Assembly: GCF_031679605.1 (NCBI RefSeq)
Contig: NZ_CP117522.1
Span: forward strand, 2,170,001 to 2,234,000
Direction: 5' to 3'
DNA length: 64,000 nucleotides
Origin: Streptomyces luomodiensis
Lineage (GTDB): Bacteria > Actinomycetota > Actinomycetes > Streptomycetales > Streptomycetaceae
Shown one piece after another: positions 17,199 to 26,948 of this stretch. A program made the translations under genes and the position numbers. How positions within the stretch are numbered: position 1 is the stretch's first letter; the number at the start of each line of letters is the position of its first letter. The notes beneath the pieces are model-generated. The model was not told the DNA's origin. It did no database searches and saw only the letters and a list, made by a program, of their open reading frames with translations.

Positions 17199-19594
17199 CG
17201 GGGAACGCGCTCCTGTCCGCCGCCGAACCGTACGGCCCTGTAGTCGACTTCCTCACCGATCCCACCGGCTTCTGGGCCGCCACCGGTCACGGCGTGCTCG
17301 GCTGGATGGCTCCGTACACGCCGGTGCTCGCCCCGGTGACCACGGCGGTGGCTGTCTGCGCCGCTGCTGCACGAAGCGGTGTGCGGCGCAAGCGTCAGCG
17401 GTGTTTCAGCGAGGGCGCGCGCTGCGTGGAGATCCTGGCTCCACCGCAGGTCGCGGCCAAAGGCGGCGAAGTGCTCTGGGCACAGCTCGCGGGCCTGATG
17501 CGGCCATGGTGGCGCCGCCTTGTGAGTGGGCAGCCGCATCTGGGCTTTGAATACGTCTGGACGCACGCGGGGCTTTCCATCCGGCTGTGGGTGCCGGGCA
17601 CGGTACCGGTGGGGTTGGTACGACGGGCGGTCGAGGCGGCCTGGCCCGGAGCCCACAGCCGCGTGCTGGAACCACCAGGGCTCATCCCGCCCGGTCATCA
17701 GGTCAGCGCGGGCCGACTGCGGCCGGCGCGCCCGGAGGTGCTGCCGCTGCGCACCGAACACGCCGCCGATCCGCTCCGGGCTCTGCTGCAGGCGGCAACC
17801 GGGATGGGCGAGGGCGAGACCGCGTGTGTGCAGATCCTGGTCCGGCCGGCCACGGGAGCAGTGGTGCGGCGGGCGCGCCGGGCGGCGCGGCGGCTGAAGG
17901 CCGGGCAATCCGCCCGGCGGCTTCCCGCACTCTCAGCCCTCTTGCTGCACCGACCGCAACCCACCAGCACCGGCCGGCAGGATGTCGAGTACAGCGTGGC
18001 GGTGCGCCAGTCCGCAGCCAAGCTCGCCGGCCCCCAGTGGCAGACGACGATCACCTACGCTGCCACCTGCACTGGCGAGGAAGACCGCGCACGGGACCTG
18101 GTGCGCGGCCGCGCCCACGCGCTCGCCTCGGCGTTCGGCCTGTACGCGGAACGCAACTGGCTCGCCCGCGCCCGCCTGCCCAAGCCACATCGGCTACTGG
18201 AGGGGCGGCTCTTCCCCACGCATGCCGCGCTCCTGTCCGTCCCTGAGCTCGCGGCCCTGGCTCATCTCCCCGTTGACGCGGACGCCCCGGGTCTGCGGCG
18301 GGCCGGTGCCCGTTCCGTTCTGCCGCCGCCCACCGTGCCCCAGCCCGCGCCCGGGCAAGGGGTCAAGCCGCTCGGCCGCTCGGACACCGGTGCCCGGCGC
18401 CCGGTGGGGCTCGCGGTCCCCGACGCCCGCCACCACGTGCACCTCATGGGCGCCACCGGCTCCGGGAAGTCCACGCTCGTCGCTCACCTCGTCCTTGATG
18501 ACGTGCGCAACCACCGGGGTGCGATCGTCATCGATCCCAAGGGAGATCTGGTCACTGACCTCCTCGCCCGGCTCCCTGACACCTGCGCCGACCGCCTGGT
18601 CCTGATCGACCCCGATGATGTGCACGCCCCGCCGTGCCTGAATGTTCTGGACGGTGCGGACATCGACGTCGTGGTCGACAACATCACCGGCATCTTCCGC
18701 CGCATCTTCACCGCCTTCTGGGGACCGAGGACCGATGACGTGATGCGCGCCGCCTGCCTCACCCTCCTCAAACACCGCACCCTCAGCGGCCAGCTGGTCA
18801 CCCTCGCCGACGTCCCCCGCCTGCTCGGCGAGCCCGCCTTCCGCCTGCGCCTGATCCCCACCATCAAAGACCCGGTGCTGCGCGGCTTCTGGGCCTGGTA
18901 CGAATCGATGTCCGAGCCCTCCCGCGCCGCGGTGGTCGGCCCGGTGATGAACAAACTGCGCGCTTTCCTGCTGCGCGACTTCGCCCGCCGCACCATCTCC
19001 GCCGGCCCCTCCACCTTCGATCTCGCCCAGGTCCTCGATGGCGGCATCCTGCTCGCCCGTCTCCCCAAAGGCGCCCTCGGCGAAGAGACCGCGCGGCTGC
19101 TCGGCTCATTCATCGTCGCCGGAACCTGGCAGGCCGCCTCTGCCCGCGCCCGCACCCCTGAATACCAGCGCATCGACGCCGCCCTCTACGTCGACGAAGC
19201 CCACAACTTCCTCACCCTCCCCTACCCGCTGGAAGACATGCTCGCCGAGGCCCGCGGCTACCGACTGTCCATGACGCTCGCCCACCAGCACCTGGCCCAG
19301 CTACCACGCGACCTGCGGGAAGGCATCTCCGCCAACGCCCGCAACAAGATCTTCTTCAACGCCTCCCCGGAAGACGCGAGCGCCTTGGAACGCCACACCC
19401 TCCCCACCCTCACCGCACACGATCTCGCCCACCTCGGCCCCTACCAGGCCGCAGCCCACCTGCTGACCAGCGGAGCCGAATCCGCAGCCTTCACCCTGAC
19501 CACCCGGCCGCTGCCGCCACCCGTCCCCGGCCGCGCCGCCGACCTACGCGCAGCAGCAGCCCGTACCGGACCCCGAACGGCCACACGCCCCTGA
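17195..19594 (+). CDS. VirD4/TraG-like coupling ATPase
   Basis: A protein of about 799 residues. A membrane segment near the N terminus (VLGWMAPYTPVLAPVTTAVAVCAAAA) anchors it. Walker A is GATGSGKSTLVAHL (about 418) and Walker B ALYVDEAHNFL (about 664). RRIFTAFWGPRTDDVMRAA and HQHLAQLPRDLREGISANARNKI match TraG/HerA-like coupling proteins. It should recruit the DNA substrate and pump it through the VirB4/VirB6 channel. GTG at 17195 is chosen for its GTGA overlap and the GAGGAG upstream; an in-frame GTG at 17186 is possible. Confidence 0.9.
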   Translation: MTGNALLSAAEPYGPVVDFLTDPTGFWAATGHGVLGWMAPYTPVLAPVTTAVAVCAAAARSGVRRKRQRCFSEGARCVEILAPPQVAAKGGEVLWAQLAGLMRPWWRRLVSGQPHLGFEYVWTHAGLSIRLWVPGTVPVGLVRRAVEAAWPGAHSRVLEPPGLIPPGHQVSAGRLRPARPEVLPLRTEHAADPLRALLQAATGMGEGETACVQILVRPATGAVVRRARRAARRLKAGQSARRLPALSALLLHRPQPTSTGRQDVEYSVAVRQSAAKLAGPQWQTTITYAATCTGEEDRARDLVRGRAHALASAFGLYAERNWLARARLPKPHRLLEGRLFPTHAALLSVPELAALAHLPVDADAPGLRRAGARSVLPPPTVPQPAPGQGVKPLGRSDTGARRPVGLAVPDARHHVHLMGATGSGKSTLVAHLVLDDVRNHRGAIVIDPKGDLVTDLLARLPDTCADRLVLIDPDDVHAPPCLNVLDGADIDVVVDNITGIFRRIFTAFWGPRTDDVMRAACLTLLKHRTLSGQLVTLADVPRLLGEPAFRLRLIPTIKDPVLRGFWAWYESMSEPSRAAVVGPVMNKLRAFLLRDFARRTISAGPSTFDLAQVLDGGILLARLPKGALGEETARLLGSFIVAGTWQAASARARTPEYQRIDAALYVDEAHNFLTLPYPLEDMLAEARGYRLSMTLAHQHLAQLPRDLREGISANARNKIFFNASPEDASALERHTLPTLTAHDLAHLGPYQAAAHLLTSGAESAAFTLTTRPLPPPVPGRAADLRAAAARTGPRTATRP

Positions 19595-19650
19595 CAACGT
19601 TTCACGCCCTCCCATCCCGTCTGTCCTGAACGCCTTGGTGGTGAACTGTC

Positions 19651-20661
19651 ATGCCCGCTCTGCCTCGCCCCGCCTCCGGCCCCGGCTCCCGCTACACCGC
19701 ACGCGCCGCTACCACCCGCCCCCGCCCCACCCCACCAGCACGTCGCCACACCGACATCGTCGCGCTCACCCACCGGCTCACCGAACGCGACCTGTGGCTG
19801 ACCGCCATGGTCCACGAACACCGCGTCCTGACCGCGCCCCAGATCACCCGCCTGGCCTTCACCGGTCCGCGCTCCGCCCAGCGCCGCCTGCGCGCCCTCC
19901 ACCAGTACGCCGTCCTGGACTCCTTCCGCCCTCTGGTCCATACCGGCTCCGCCCCCGAGCACTACACCCTCGGCCCCCTCGGCGCCACGCTTCTCGCCGC
20001 CCACACCGGATGCGAACTCCCAGCCCTGGGCTGGCGCCCCTCCACCACCGGCCGCATCGCCTACTCCCCTTCCCTGGGCCACGACGTCGGCGTCAACGAA
20101 CTCCTCACCCTCCTCACCGCCTACGCCCGCCACTCCCCCGGCCGAGGTCTGACCCTGTGGCTGTCGGAACGCTCCTGTGCCCGCCGCTGGGACGACATGA
20201 TCCGCCCAGACGCCTACGCCCACTGGCAAGACCCATCCAGCGCGACCGAGGACCCCTGCCTGCTGCCGTTCTTCCTCGAATACGACACCGGCACCCAGTC
20301 CCTGTCCCGGGTGGAGGCCAAACTCGCCGGATACGCCGCCTTCACCACCTCCACCGGCACCCGCCCCGCCCTGCTCATCCACACCCGCACCGCCTCCCGC
20401 GACCGCGCCATCCGCCACCGCCTCACCCAACCCGCCCGCGACCTGAACCTCCACGTCGCCACCTCCTCCCTGGACTTCACCACCACGACGCCCTGGGGCC
20501 CCTGGTGGACCCCGCTCGAACCCGCAGCCCGCCGCACCACACTGACCGCCCTCGCCGCCCACTGGACCGACCTGACCCCAGCCGCCGGACTCGACCCCAC
20601 CGACGCCGACACGGCCCTGACCCTCCCCGTCCCCCCACTGCCGCCCGCAACACCGGTCTGA
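19651..20661 (+). CDS. Replication-relaxation family protein
   Basis: A protein of 336 residues with the replication-relaxation (Replic_Relax) layout. A winged helix near the N terminus (LTERDLWLTAMVHEHRVLTAPQITRLAF...AQRRLRALHQYAVLDSF) is followed by a PD-(D/E)XK-like central domain with PDAYAHW and a catalytic-looking FFLEYDTGTQSLSRVEAKL. Family members occur on actinobacterial plasmids and ICEs beside coupling ATPases and may serve as relaxase accessory or relaxase-like nuclease. It lies 56 bp after the VirD4-like gene. Confidence 0.85.
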   Translation: MPALPRPASGPGSRYTARAATTRPRPTPPARRHTDIVALTHRLTERDLWLTAMVHEHRVLTAPQITRLAFTGPRSAQRRLRALHQYAVLDSFRPLVHTGSAPEHYTLGPLGATLLAAHTGCELPALGWRPSTTGRIAYSPSLGHDVGVNELLTLLTAYARHSPGRGLTLWLSERSCARRWDDMIRPDAYAHWQDPSSATEDPCLLPFFLEYDTGTQSLSRVEAKLAGYAAFTTSTGTRPALLIHTRTASRDRAIRHRLTQPARDLNLHVATSSLDFTTTTPWGPWWTPLEPAARRTTLTALAAHWTDLTPAAGLDPTDADTALTLPVPPLPPATPV

Positions 20662-21614
20662 TGAGCATGCTCCTCAAGGCCACCACGGGTATCGGCTGCA
20701 CGATCGTGGCACTACCGCTCCTGGCCACCGTCCTGGTAGCCGCGCTGCTCGACTCGGTCGTCCCTGGCTCCGGCACCTTCACAGCCACCCCGGGCAAGAA
20801 CGCTCTGGCCGACGTTCCGCCGGCCATGCTGGACCTCTACCAGCGGGCCGCCCCTGAATGCCCGGGCCTGTCCTGGACCATCCTTGCCGCGATCGGCAAG
20901 GCCGAGACCGACCACGGCCGCCACCCCACCATGAAATCCCCGGCAGGGGCGGTCGGGCCCATGCAATTCCTGCCATCCACCTTCCGGGCCTACGCCCACC
21001 CCGTACCCCCGGGCGGGAAGAGGCCGCCCACCCCATGGGACCCGGTCGACGCCGTATTCGCCGCAGCACGGCTGCTCTGCGCACACGGCGCCAGACACAG
21101 CCAGAACCTCAAACGCGCGATCTACGCCTACAACCACTCCCACGCCTACGTCGCCAGCATCCTGCGGATCGCACGACGCTATGCCGCCGCCTCACCAGCA
21201 ACCAGCCGCGAACCCGCCACCGGCTCCGCGCGCGCAACAGCCGCGGTCGCCTTCGCACGCCGCCAGATCGGCACACCGTATGTGTGGGGCGGCGACGGCC
21301 CCTCCGAGGGCGGCTTCGACTGCTCCGGCCTGACCAAAGCCGCCTACGCCAGCATCGGGATCACCCTCCCGCGCGTGGCACAAGACCAGTACGACGCCGG
21401 ACCCCGCCTGGCCGCCCCAGAGCGTCTCCTTCCCGGAGATCTGCTGTTTTTCGGCACCAGTCCCCAGGCCATCACCCACGTCGGAATCTACGCAGGCCAC
21501 CACCGCATGATCGACGCTCCCCGCCCCGGAGCCGTGGTCCGCGAGGCCCGAGTCCGGCTGACCGGTGCCGCATATCAGGGCGCGGCCCGCCCGCATCTGC
21601 GCGGTGCCCGGTGA
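20661..21614 (+). CDS. VirB1-like lytic transglycosylase with NlpC/P60 domain
   Basis: A protein of 317 residues, with ATG overlapping the previous stop as TGATG. An N-terminal anchor (IGCTIVALPLLATVLVAALL) is followed by a SLT-type transglycosylase domain with catalytic Glu in ILAAIGKAETDHGRHP and GAVGPMQFLPSTF. A C-terminal NlpC/P60 endopeptidase carries Cys in GGFDCSGLT and His in ITHVGIY. The two domains cut glycan and peptide parts of peptidoglycan, opening the wall for the T4SS. Confidence 0.92.
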   Translation: MSMLLKATTGIGCTIVALPLLATVLVAALLDSVVPGSGTFTATPGKNALADVPPAMLDLYQRAAPECPGLSWTILAAIGKAETDHGRHPTMKSPAGAVGPMQFLPSTFRAYAHPVPPGGKRPPTPWDPVDAVFAAARLLCAHGARHSQNLKRAIYAYNHSHAYVASILRIARRYAAASPATSREPATGSARATAAVAFARRQIGTPYVWGGDGPSEGGFDCSGLTKAAYASIGITLPRVAQDQYDAGPRLAAPERLLPGDLLFFGTSPQAITHVGIYAGHHRMIDAPRPGAVVREARVRLTGAAYQGAARPHLRGAR

Positions 21615-22600
21615 GCCAACAGCCCACCCAGGCCGAAGTCGATACCCTGCTGCGCGCCCTCGTCCGCATCCTGGCCGGCGTCGCCGTCCTCGCGCTCGTC
21701 TTCACCGCCGTCAACGTCACTCTCTTCGCCACCGACCACCACATCCCCTGGCCCATCGCCCTCCTTCTGGACCCGATGGTCGCCCTCACCCTCACCACCG
21801 TCCTGTACGCCGACGCCCGCCTCGCCGCCTGGGGTATCCCACCACCACGCTGGTCAACCGCCCTACGCTGGTCCGCCGGGCTCGCCGCAACCGTCATGAA
21901 CACCTGGACCTCACTGTGGCCCGACGAACACATCGGCTGGCCCCGCCGCGCAGACCCCGCCGGAGTGCTGCTGCACTCCGTACCCCCACTGCTCCTCATC
22001 GGCCTGACCGAAACCGTCGCCGCCTACCGCCGTTGCACCACCCACCTGCACCCGCACACCGCCACCGCACCCCGGCAGGTGCATCCGCACCCCACCCCCG
22101 CGCCCCTCCGGGAGCAGCACTGGAACGCTCCGGGAGCACCCGCACCCGCCAGGCAGCCGCACCCCACCCCGCACCCGCGCCCGCGCCCCATCCCAAACCC
22201 GGACCCGGACCCGGGCGCGCTCCCGGAACTGCAGCCGCACCCGCACCCGACGGGCGATGGCCCGCAGGAAACGCCCGCGCGCCCCGACCGGCCGCACCCT
22301 GCCGCCAACGCGCCCGCACCCCGGTCCGGCACGGATAGCCGCGCAGACGCGGAGCTGTACGCGCAAGCCCTCGCCCTGGATGCCGCCGCACGGCAGAGCA
22401 CCGGGCAGCCGGTCAGCATCCGGCAGCTCCGCCACCACCTGCACCTGGGCCAACGACGCGCCCGGGAACTACGCACCCGGCTCGATACCCACCGCGCCCC
22501 AGGAGCACCCGCATCCCACACCGCACCCGGCACCATGCCCGGGACTGCACCTCACCAGCCGACCGCAGATCCACCCGTGGGAGTGAGCGGCGCGGCTTGA
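21611..22600 (+). CDS. DUF2637/SpdB-like membrane protein with C-terminal HTH
   Basis: A protein of 329 residues starting at a GTGA overlap. Four membrane helices occupy residues 15-140 (LVRILAGVAVLALVFTAVNVTLF, WPIALLLDPMVALTLTTVLYA, ALRWSAGLAATVMNTW, LLHSVPPLLLIGLTETVA), the DUF2637/SpdB-type arrangement linked to plasmid spread in streptomycetes. A long Pro/His linker follows, then a helical end (QPVSIRQLRHHLHLGQRRARELRTRLD) that looks like a small DNA-binding domain. It may tie DNA to the membrane during transfer. Confidence 0.78.
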   Translation: MSQQPTQAEVDTLLRALVRILAGVAVLALVFTAVNVTLFATDHHIPWPIALLLDPMVALTLTTVLYADARLAAWGIPPPRWSTALRWSAGLAATVMNTWTSLWPDEHIGWPRRADPAGVLLHSVPPLLLIGLTETVAAYRRCTTHLHPHTATAPRQVHPHPTPAPLREQHWNAPGAPAPARQPHPTPHPRPRPIPNPDPDPGALPELQPHPHPTGDGPQETPARPDRPHPAANAPAPRSGTDSRADAELYAQALALDAAARQSTGQPVSIRQLRHHLHLGQRRARELRTRLDTHRAPGAPASHTAPGTMPGTAPHQPTADPPVGVSGAA

Positions 22601-22726
22601 CTTGTCGACCGCTGCAGAGCGTCCATGGTGGTCGCCCGCGGATCTACCGCGTAGGCCACGCGCCGCGAGCACCCCGGCCGGGGCTCTCTCCAAAACCACC
22701 AACCACCCACGGCGGGAGACCCCATC

Positions 22727-23575
22727 ATGTCAACCACCCCCAACCGCCCTCGCCCGGCAGCCACAGACCGTTCCCACCCTCAACAGCTCACCGGCGCTGC
22801 GGCCGCCGTATGGGCCGCGCTCAACGCCCAGCCCGGCGCCACTAGCGCCGACCTCGCCCAAGCTGCCGGAGCCGGCCGCTCCACCACGACCAAAGCCCTG
22901 CGTCTCCTGGAACAGATGGGCCTCGCCCGCTCCGAGACCAGCGCCGCCGAAGGCCGCGGGCGTCCTGTCAATTACTGGTACGCGGCTCCCGCGCCGGGCA
23001 ACGACGCCAGCCCCTCAGCGGACACTCCGCAGGAGCCGTCGGCCGATACCACGGCGGACCCCGAGCCTGCAACACCGCACGCCGACGATGACCTCGCCCA
23101 CGCGGCACAGCCGCCCACGAGCGGGGACGACGCGCCGGGCCACGGCCAGGCCCACGCCGATGAACCCGACACTGACGCTCAGCAGATGGGGCACAAGGCT
23201 CAGCCCGATGCCCCCGGGGAGGCGGACCGGGAGATGGGGGCCGACGGCTCGCCGACTCCGACGCCCGCTCCTACGCCCCCGGTGGGGGGAACCATGCCCC
23301 TCGGAGCATCGGAAGCCATCCAGTCGGCCCCCTTGTCCGGCGGAGCCAAGGTCCGTCTCGCTCCCGGCGCCCTGCGCCAGATGGTCATCGACCACCTGAC
23401 CGGGCATCCCAACGAGGCGTTCACGGCCACGCGTATCAGCCGGGTGATCGAAAAGAGCTCCGGCGCGATCGCCAACGCCCTGGCCACCCTGGCCAGGCAA
23501 GGCATCGCCGAACAGGTCACCGAACGTCCCCGCACCTACCGCCTCGCCACCGAGCCCGTCAGCAGCGACGCATAG
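22727..23575 (+). CDS. Double winged-helix transcriptional regulator
   Basis: A protein of 282 residues with GGCGGGAG before the ATG. It has two winged helices. The first (LTGAAAAVWAALNAQPGATSADLAQAAGAGRSTTTKALRLLEQMGLA) is of MarR/TrmB type. The second (GALRQMVIDHLTGHPNEAFTATRISRVIEKSSGAIANALATLARQGIAEQ) ends the protein and resembles the N-terminal HTH of the MoxR-like ATPase at 37017. A Pro/Ala/Asp-rich linker joins them. It is probably the regulator of the upstream operon. Confidence 0.75.
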   Translation: MSTTPNRPRPAATDRSHPQQLTGAAAAVWAALNAQPGATSADLAQAAGAGRSTTTKALRLLEQMGLARSETSAAEGRGRPVNYWYAAPAPGNDASPSADTPQEPSADTTADPEPATPHADDDLAHAAQPPTSGDDAPGHGQAHADEPDTDAQQMGHKAQPDAPGEADREMGADGSPTPTPAPTPPVGGTMPLGASEAIQSAPLSGGAKVRLAPGALRQMVIDHLTGHPNEAFTATRISRVIEKSSGAIANALATLARQGIAEQVTERPRTYRLATEPVSSDA

Positions 23576-23883
23576 ACGCGCCGACGGCTCATCAAGGGCC
23601 GGGGGCCGTCCGCAATCAGCAGGGCGGCACCCGGCCCTCGTTCTGGGTCTGCCGGTCGTCCCCGTCGCCGGTCACCCCTGCCGGGTAAGGGGTGGCTCGC
23701 CACTGGCTCCCTGGTGGCGAGCCGGTGGCTCGGTTGGCTGGCTTCATTCACGAGTGGTGGTTCTGACCCAAGTTTTGTGGTGGTGCGGGATCAAGTGCCT
23801 GATCTGCAAAAAGCGAGCCGCCGGGCTGTAGGCGTTAGGTCGTGTATCGAAAGTGGATCTTGAGCCGTCAATGATCATGGTTC
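23576..23883. other. Spacer between regulator gene and IS5-like remnant
   Basis: A stretch of 308 bp containing the hairpin at 23694-23723 and, from about 23835, the leader of the IS5-like remnant. No gene is supported. Confidence 0.4.
23694..23723 (+). terminator. Hairpin terminator after the conjugation block
   Basis: GGCTCGCCAC pairs perfectly with GTGGCGAGCC around a 10-base loop. It lies about 120 bp after the last gene of the rightward block, where a terminator is expected. Confidence 0.6.
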
Positions 23884-24734
23884 ATGGGTCGGGGAGATCT
23901 CACGGACGAGCAGTGGGCGGTGCTGGAGCCGCTGTTGCCAAAGGGGGCCAGGGAGGGGCGGCCGCCTGTCTGGCCTCGGCGGCAGCTGATCGACGGCATA
24001 CGGTTCAGGGTCCGGACCGGCGTTCCGTGGCGGGATGTACCTGTCGAGTACGGGCCGTGGGGCCGGATCTACGACCTGTTCCGCCGATGGCAGCGGAACG
24101 GCACCTGGCACCGGATCCTCACCCACCTCCAGTCCCTAGCCGACGCGAAAGGCACGATCGTCTGGGACCTGAGCGTGGACTCCACCGTCTGCCGCGCCCA
24201 CCAGCACGCGGCCGGAACCCGCAAGCAGGGCGACCTACAGAAGGAACCACCGGGTGGCCTCTTCGCTGAGCCCGTGATCACGGGCTGGGAAGGTCGCGCG
24301 GCGGGTTCACCACCAAGCTCCACCTGGCCGTCGAGCAAGGAGTGGTGACAGCAGGACAGCGTGGAGACTCGCCGCAGTTCGAGCCCGTGCTGGCAAAGGT
24401 TCGCGTGCCTCGCATCGGGCCGGGCCGGCCACGCATCCGCCCCGACCGCGTGCGGGCGGATAAGGCGTACGCCTCCCGCAAGAACCGCGCCTACCTGCGC
24501 CGCCGAGGCATCCGCTGCACCATTCCCGACAAGGCCGACCAGGCCCGCAACCGGCAGAAGCTCGGCTCCCGCGGCGGCCGACCACCACACTTCGACCCAG
24601 ACGACTACCGCGAGCGCCACGCGGTCGAGTGCGGGATCAACCGCCTCAAGAGACACCGCGCCGTCGCCACGCGCTACGACAAGCTGGCGGTTCGCTATGA
24701 GGCGACAGTCCTCGTTGCCGCCATCAACGAGTAG
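23884..24734 (+). pseudogene. IS5-family transposase, frameshifted
   Basis: Two overlapping frames make one IS5-type transposase. The first (23884-24348) has MGRGDLTDEQWAVLEPLLP, GVPWRDVPVEYGPW and the first catalytic Asp in DLSVDSTVCRAHQHAAG. The second resumes near 24276 with [21 protein letters not shown], then [19 protein letters not shown] and [23 protein letters not shown]. After LAVEQG the text goes straight to [10 protein letters not shown], so about eight usual codons appear deleted. Some IS5 elements frameshift by design, but this deletion argues for inactivation. The right end is missing. Confidence 0.8.
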
Positions 24735-25260
24735 TTGTGACGTATTGGTCCGACGACAGCTCGAACACCCGAACCCGACGACCACAGCTGGGATCGACGG
24801 CCTCACCGACCGGATGCATCCCCAGTTTCGTCATGATTCGTTCAGAGGCGCCGTTGTCCAGCTGGACAATGCTAACAATCCGGCCCAGTCCACAGTCCTC
24901 GAACCCGAATCGCACTGCAGCCACAGCGGCCTCCGTAGCCAGGCCCTGCCCCCAGTAGGCACGCCCCAGCCGCCAGCCAACCTCAACCGCAGGCAGGAGC
25001 TCCGGCATGAACTCGGGGACCGAAAGACCGGTGAACCCGGCCAGTTCGCCAGTCGAGCGAATCTCCACGGCGAACAGGCCGAAGCCCTGCCTGCCCCACT
25101 CGCGCTCCGCTGCCTCGATGCCGCGGCGAGTCTGCTGTACGTCACGGACACTGCCGTCACCGATCCACCGCATCACCTCGGGATCTGCATTGACAGCAGC
25201 CATGGGCACAACGTCATCCGCGCGCCAACGACGCAGGACTAATCGGGGAGTCTCAAGCAT
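24724..25260 (-). CDS. GNAT N-acetyltransferase (RimJ/RimL-like)
   Basis: A protein of about 178 residues: [20 protein letters not shown] is the standard RimJ/RimL opening, [31 protein letters not shown] is the acetyl-CoA loop (Q/R-x-x-G-x-A type), and [13 protein letters not shown] the end motif. It transfers acetyl from acetyl-CoA to an amine, often a protein N terminus or small molecule. ATG at 25260 is chosen; another ATG lies two codons earlier (25266). The last codons overlap the IS5 remnant's stop, so the natural C terminus may have been altered. Confidence 0.85.
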   Translation of the reverse strand: MLETPRLVLRRWRADDVVPMAAVNADPEVMRWIGDGSVRDVQQTRRGIEAAEREWGRQGFGLFAVEIRSTGELAGFTGLSVPEFMPELLPAVEVGWRLGRAYWGQGLATEAAVAAVRFGFEDCGLGRIVSIVQLDNGASERIMTKLGMHPVGEAVDPSCGRRVRVFELSSDQYVTTTR

Positions 25261-25328
25261 GACCATCCGAGCATTCTGGCTGACAGAGGAACCCCGAGCC
25301 CTCCTAACTGGGACTTCCGATACACGGC

Positions 25329-25837
25329 CTAAGCCGCCGGGGTAAGGAACTCGTGGCCGCCGCGCAGCGTGGTACGTAGTTTGCGCTGGGTCGCGCGGCT
25401 GTCGAGGCGCACGTCGAGGGCCCCGGGAAGCGCGCTATCTGCCCGTAGACCCGTGGGCAGTCGGGAGTCGTCGAGTCCGTCGCGCCTGGCGATGAGGATG
25501 CCGAGCTCGTGACGGCTCAGGGCCTCGTTTCCACCGAGATGGTGGATGCCGCTCGCATCTCCCGACGCGAGTTCCATGAGTGCTGCGGCCAGGTCGGCCA
25601 CATGCACCGGGCAGCGGATGTCGTCTGTGAACAGGACGCCGGCGCGGGTCCCGGCGGCAAGTTCGTGCACCGCACGTTCGTGTACGGACTTCCCGTCGCC
25701 AATGATCAGCGAGGTACGGGCCACTACGGCGTTCGGATGTACGAGAAGAACCCCTGTCTCCGCTGCGGCCTTCGCTGCCCCGTACGGGGTGACGGGATCA
25801 GGCAGGCAGGACTCGTCGTAGTGGACATGGGCGCCGG
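25329..25837 (-). pseudogene. 3' half of RmlD-like reductase gene, split by transposon
   Basis: The minus strand from the transposon edge reads GAHVHYDESCLPDPVTPYGAAKAAAETG and continues to the stop at 25329. This is the C-terminal part of a RmlD/extended-SDR sugar-nucleotide reductase, with the catalytic Y-x-x-x-K in TPYGAAK. It joins perfectly in frame to the 5' half at 30704-31028 once the 4866-bp element and one copy of the 6-bp core are removed. The gene is inactivated. It lies upstream of the GNAT gene on the same strand, so an operon was also cut. Confidence 0.9.
25832..25837. repeat. Left 6-bp core (CGCCGG) flanking the Tn554-like element
   Basis: CGCCGG directly precedes the element end TTATCTG. 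An identical copy lies at 30704-30709. Keeping one copy restores the reductase frame. Confidence 0.85.
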
Positions 25838-26363
25838 TTATCTGGGGTTCGCGGGGTATTGTTGCAGGTCAAGCTCATGTGGCTGTGTGAGGGACGTTAG
25901 GCACGGTTCTGTCGTCTGGCCAGCGGCAAGTTGTGCCGCCAGCCGAGTTCACGACCGGGAGCGACCCTGCCGACGCCGTTGCGCCCGGCAGGGCCAACCT
26001 CCTCGTCAGGCGCCGATCAGGTGCTTGATTGTCAGATCGATCACCAACGCTGTCACCAGCGCAATGAACTGTCCGACAGGACCAAGCACGCGGCAGGGCT
26101 CTTGGTCGGCCTGGTGCCGATCGTCAGCATTCGAGCTGGGCATTCCCTCCGCCTCCTTCCTTCTTCCGTCTGTCATCGGGTATTCGTGGCAGCGGAACGT
26201 CCCACAACGGAGTCATGGATTTCGGGAGTATTCAGGCGTCGGTAGGGGGAAGCCGCAGGTCATCGTCATCTGGGAAGGCCGCCTTGGGGGCAGTTCCGCG
26301 GTCCCCAGCGGCCCCAGCTCTTGGCGAATTCGTCGATGGCCAGCACGCAGTGAAGCCGACACC
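25838..26363. other. Non-coding left end of the Tn554-like element
   Basis: A stretch of 526 bp between the left terminus and the tnpC-like stop. No convincing gene; short frames here lack recognisable content. Probably holds recombinase binding sites. Confidence 0.5.
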
Positions 26364-26948
26364 TTAGGCGAGGTTCTCGTTGCGGATCATGCGGCGGAGG
26401 CTGGTGCGGGCTGCGGCGAGGTCGTCCTCGAGCTCGGTGACTCGTTGCCGGAGCTGTGTGTTCTCCGTGGTCGCCTGTCGTTCCGCCGTGGAGAGTCGCA
26501 GGTTCTCCTCGGTGAGCTCGTTGATGCGGTCGACCAGGTCGTGGTTGCCGAGCTGTTCGACCTGCTGCCCGAGATGAATGCGGGCTTGTTGCCGCAGCTG
26601 GCCGTTCTCGGTTCGGAGATGTTTGATCTCCTGTCGGGCGAGAAGCAGGTCGGTCTGCTCGCTGGCGGTGGAGACCTTCCGCCCGCTTTGCTGGTCCTGG
26701 TGGCCTTGGGCGGCCTGGCGGGCCCGTGCCTGGTCGATGCGTTCGCGCAGGCCAGGGGCATAGACGAGCCAGCTGGAGACGTCCGCTTCGCGGGCGACCG
26801 CGGCGAAGGTGATGCGCCGGTTGTCGCGGAGCATGTCCTGGACGGCCTTGAGGACGCGTCCGCGTTTGTCGGCACTGTCCCGTTGACGTGCGGCTTTGAG
26901 GATCTCTGCGGGTGTCCTGGAGGGCTTCTCGGACGTCTCAGCAGGCAT
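26364..26948 (-). CDS. tnpC: TnpC-like HTH/coiled-coil protein (DUF6262-like)
   Basis: A product of 194 residues. The N-terminal half has a TetR-like helix-turn-helix look (RVLKAVQDMLRDNRRITFAAVAREADVSSWLVYAPGLRERID). The C-terminal half is a long coiled coil (EIKHLRTENGQLRQQ...INELTEENLRLSTAERQATTENTQLRQRVTELEDDL). In Tn554 the third protein affects orientation and efficiency of transposition. Its start overlaps the end of the large recombinase gene by 11 bp, so translation is coupled. Confidence 0.82.
   Translation of the reverse strand: MPAETSEKPSRTPAEILKAARQRDSADKRGRVLKAVQDMLRDNRRITFAAVAREADVSSWLVYAPGLRERIDQARARQAAQGHQDQQSGRKVSTASEQTDLLLARQEIKHLRTENGQLRQQARIHLGQQVEQLGNHDLVDRINELTEENLRLSTAERQATTENTQLRQRVTELEDDLAAARTSLRRMIRNENLA

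Noticed and set aside
19635..20660. N-terminal extension of the NlpC/P60 protein
   Set aside because: Pro/Arg/His-rich frame under the replication-relaxation gene; the real start is ATG 20661.
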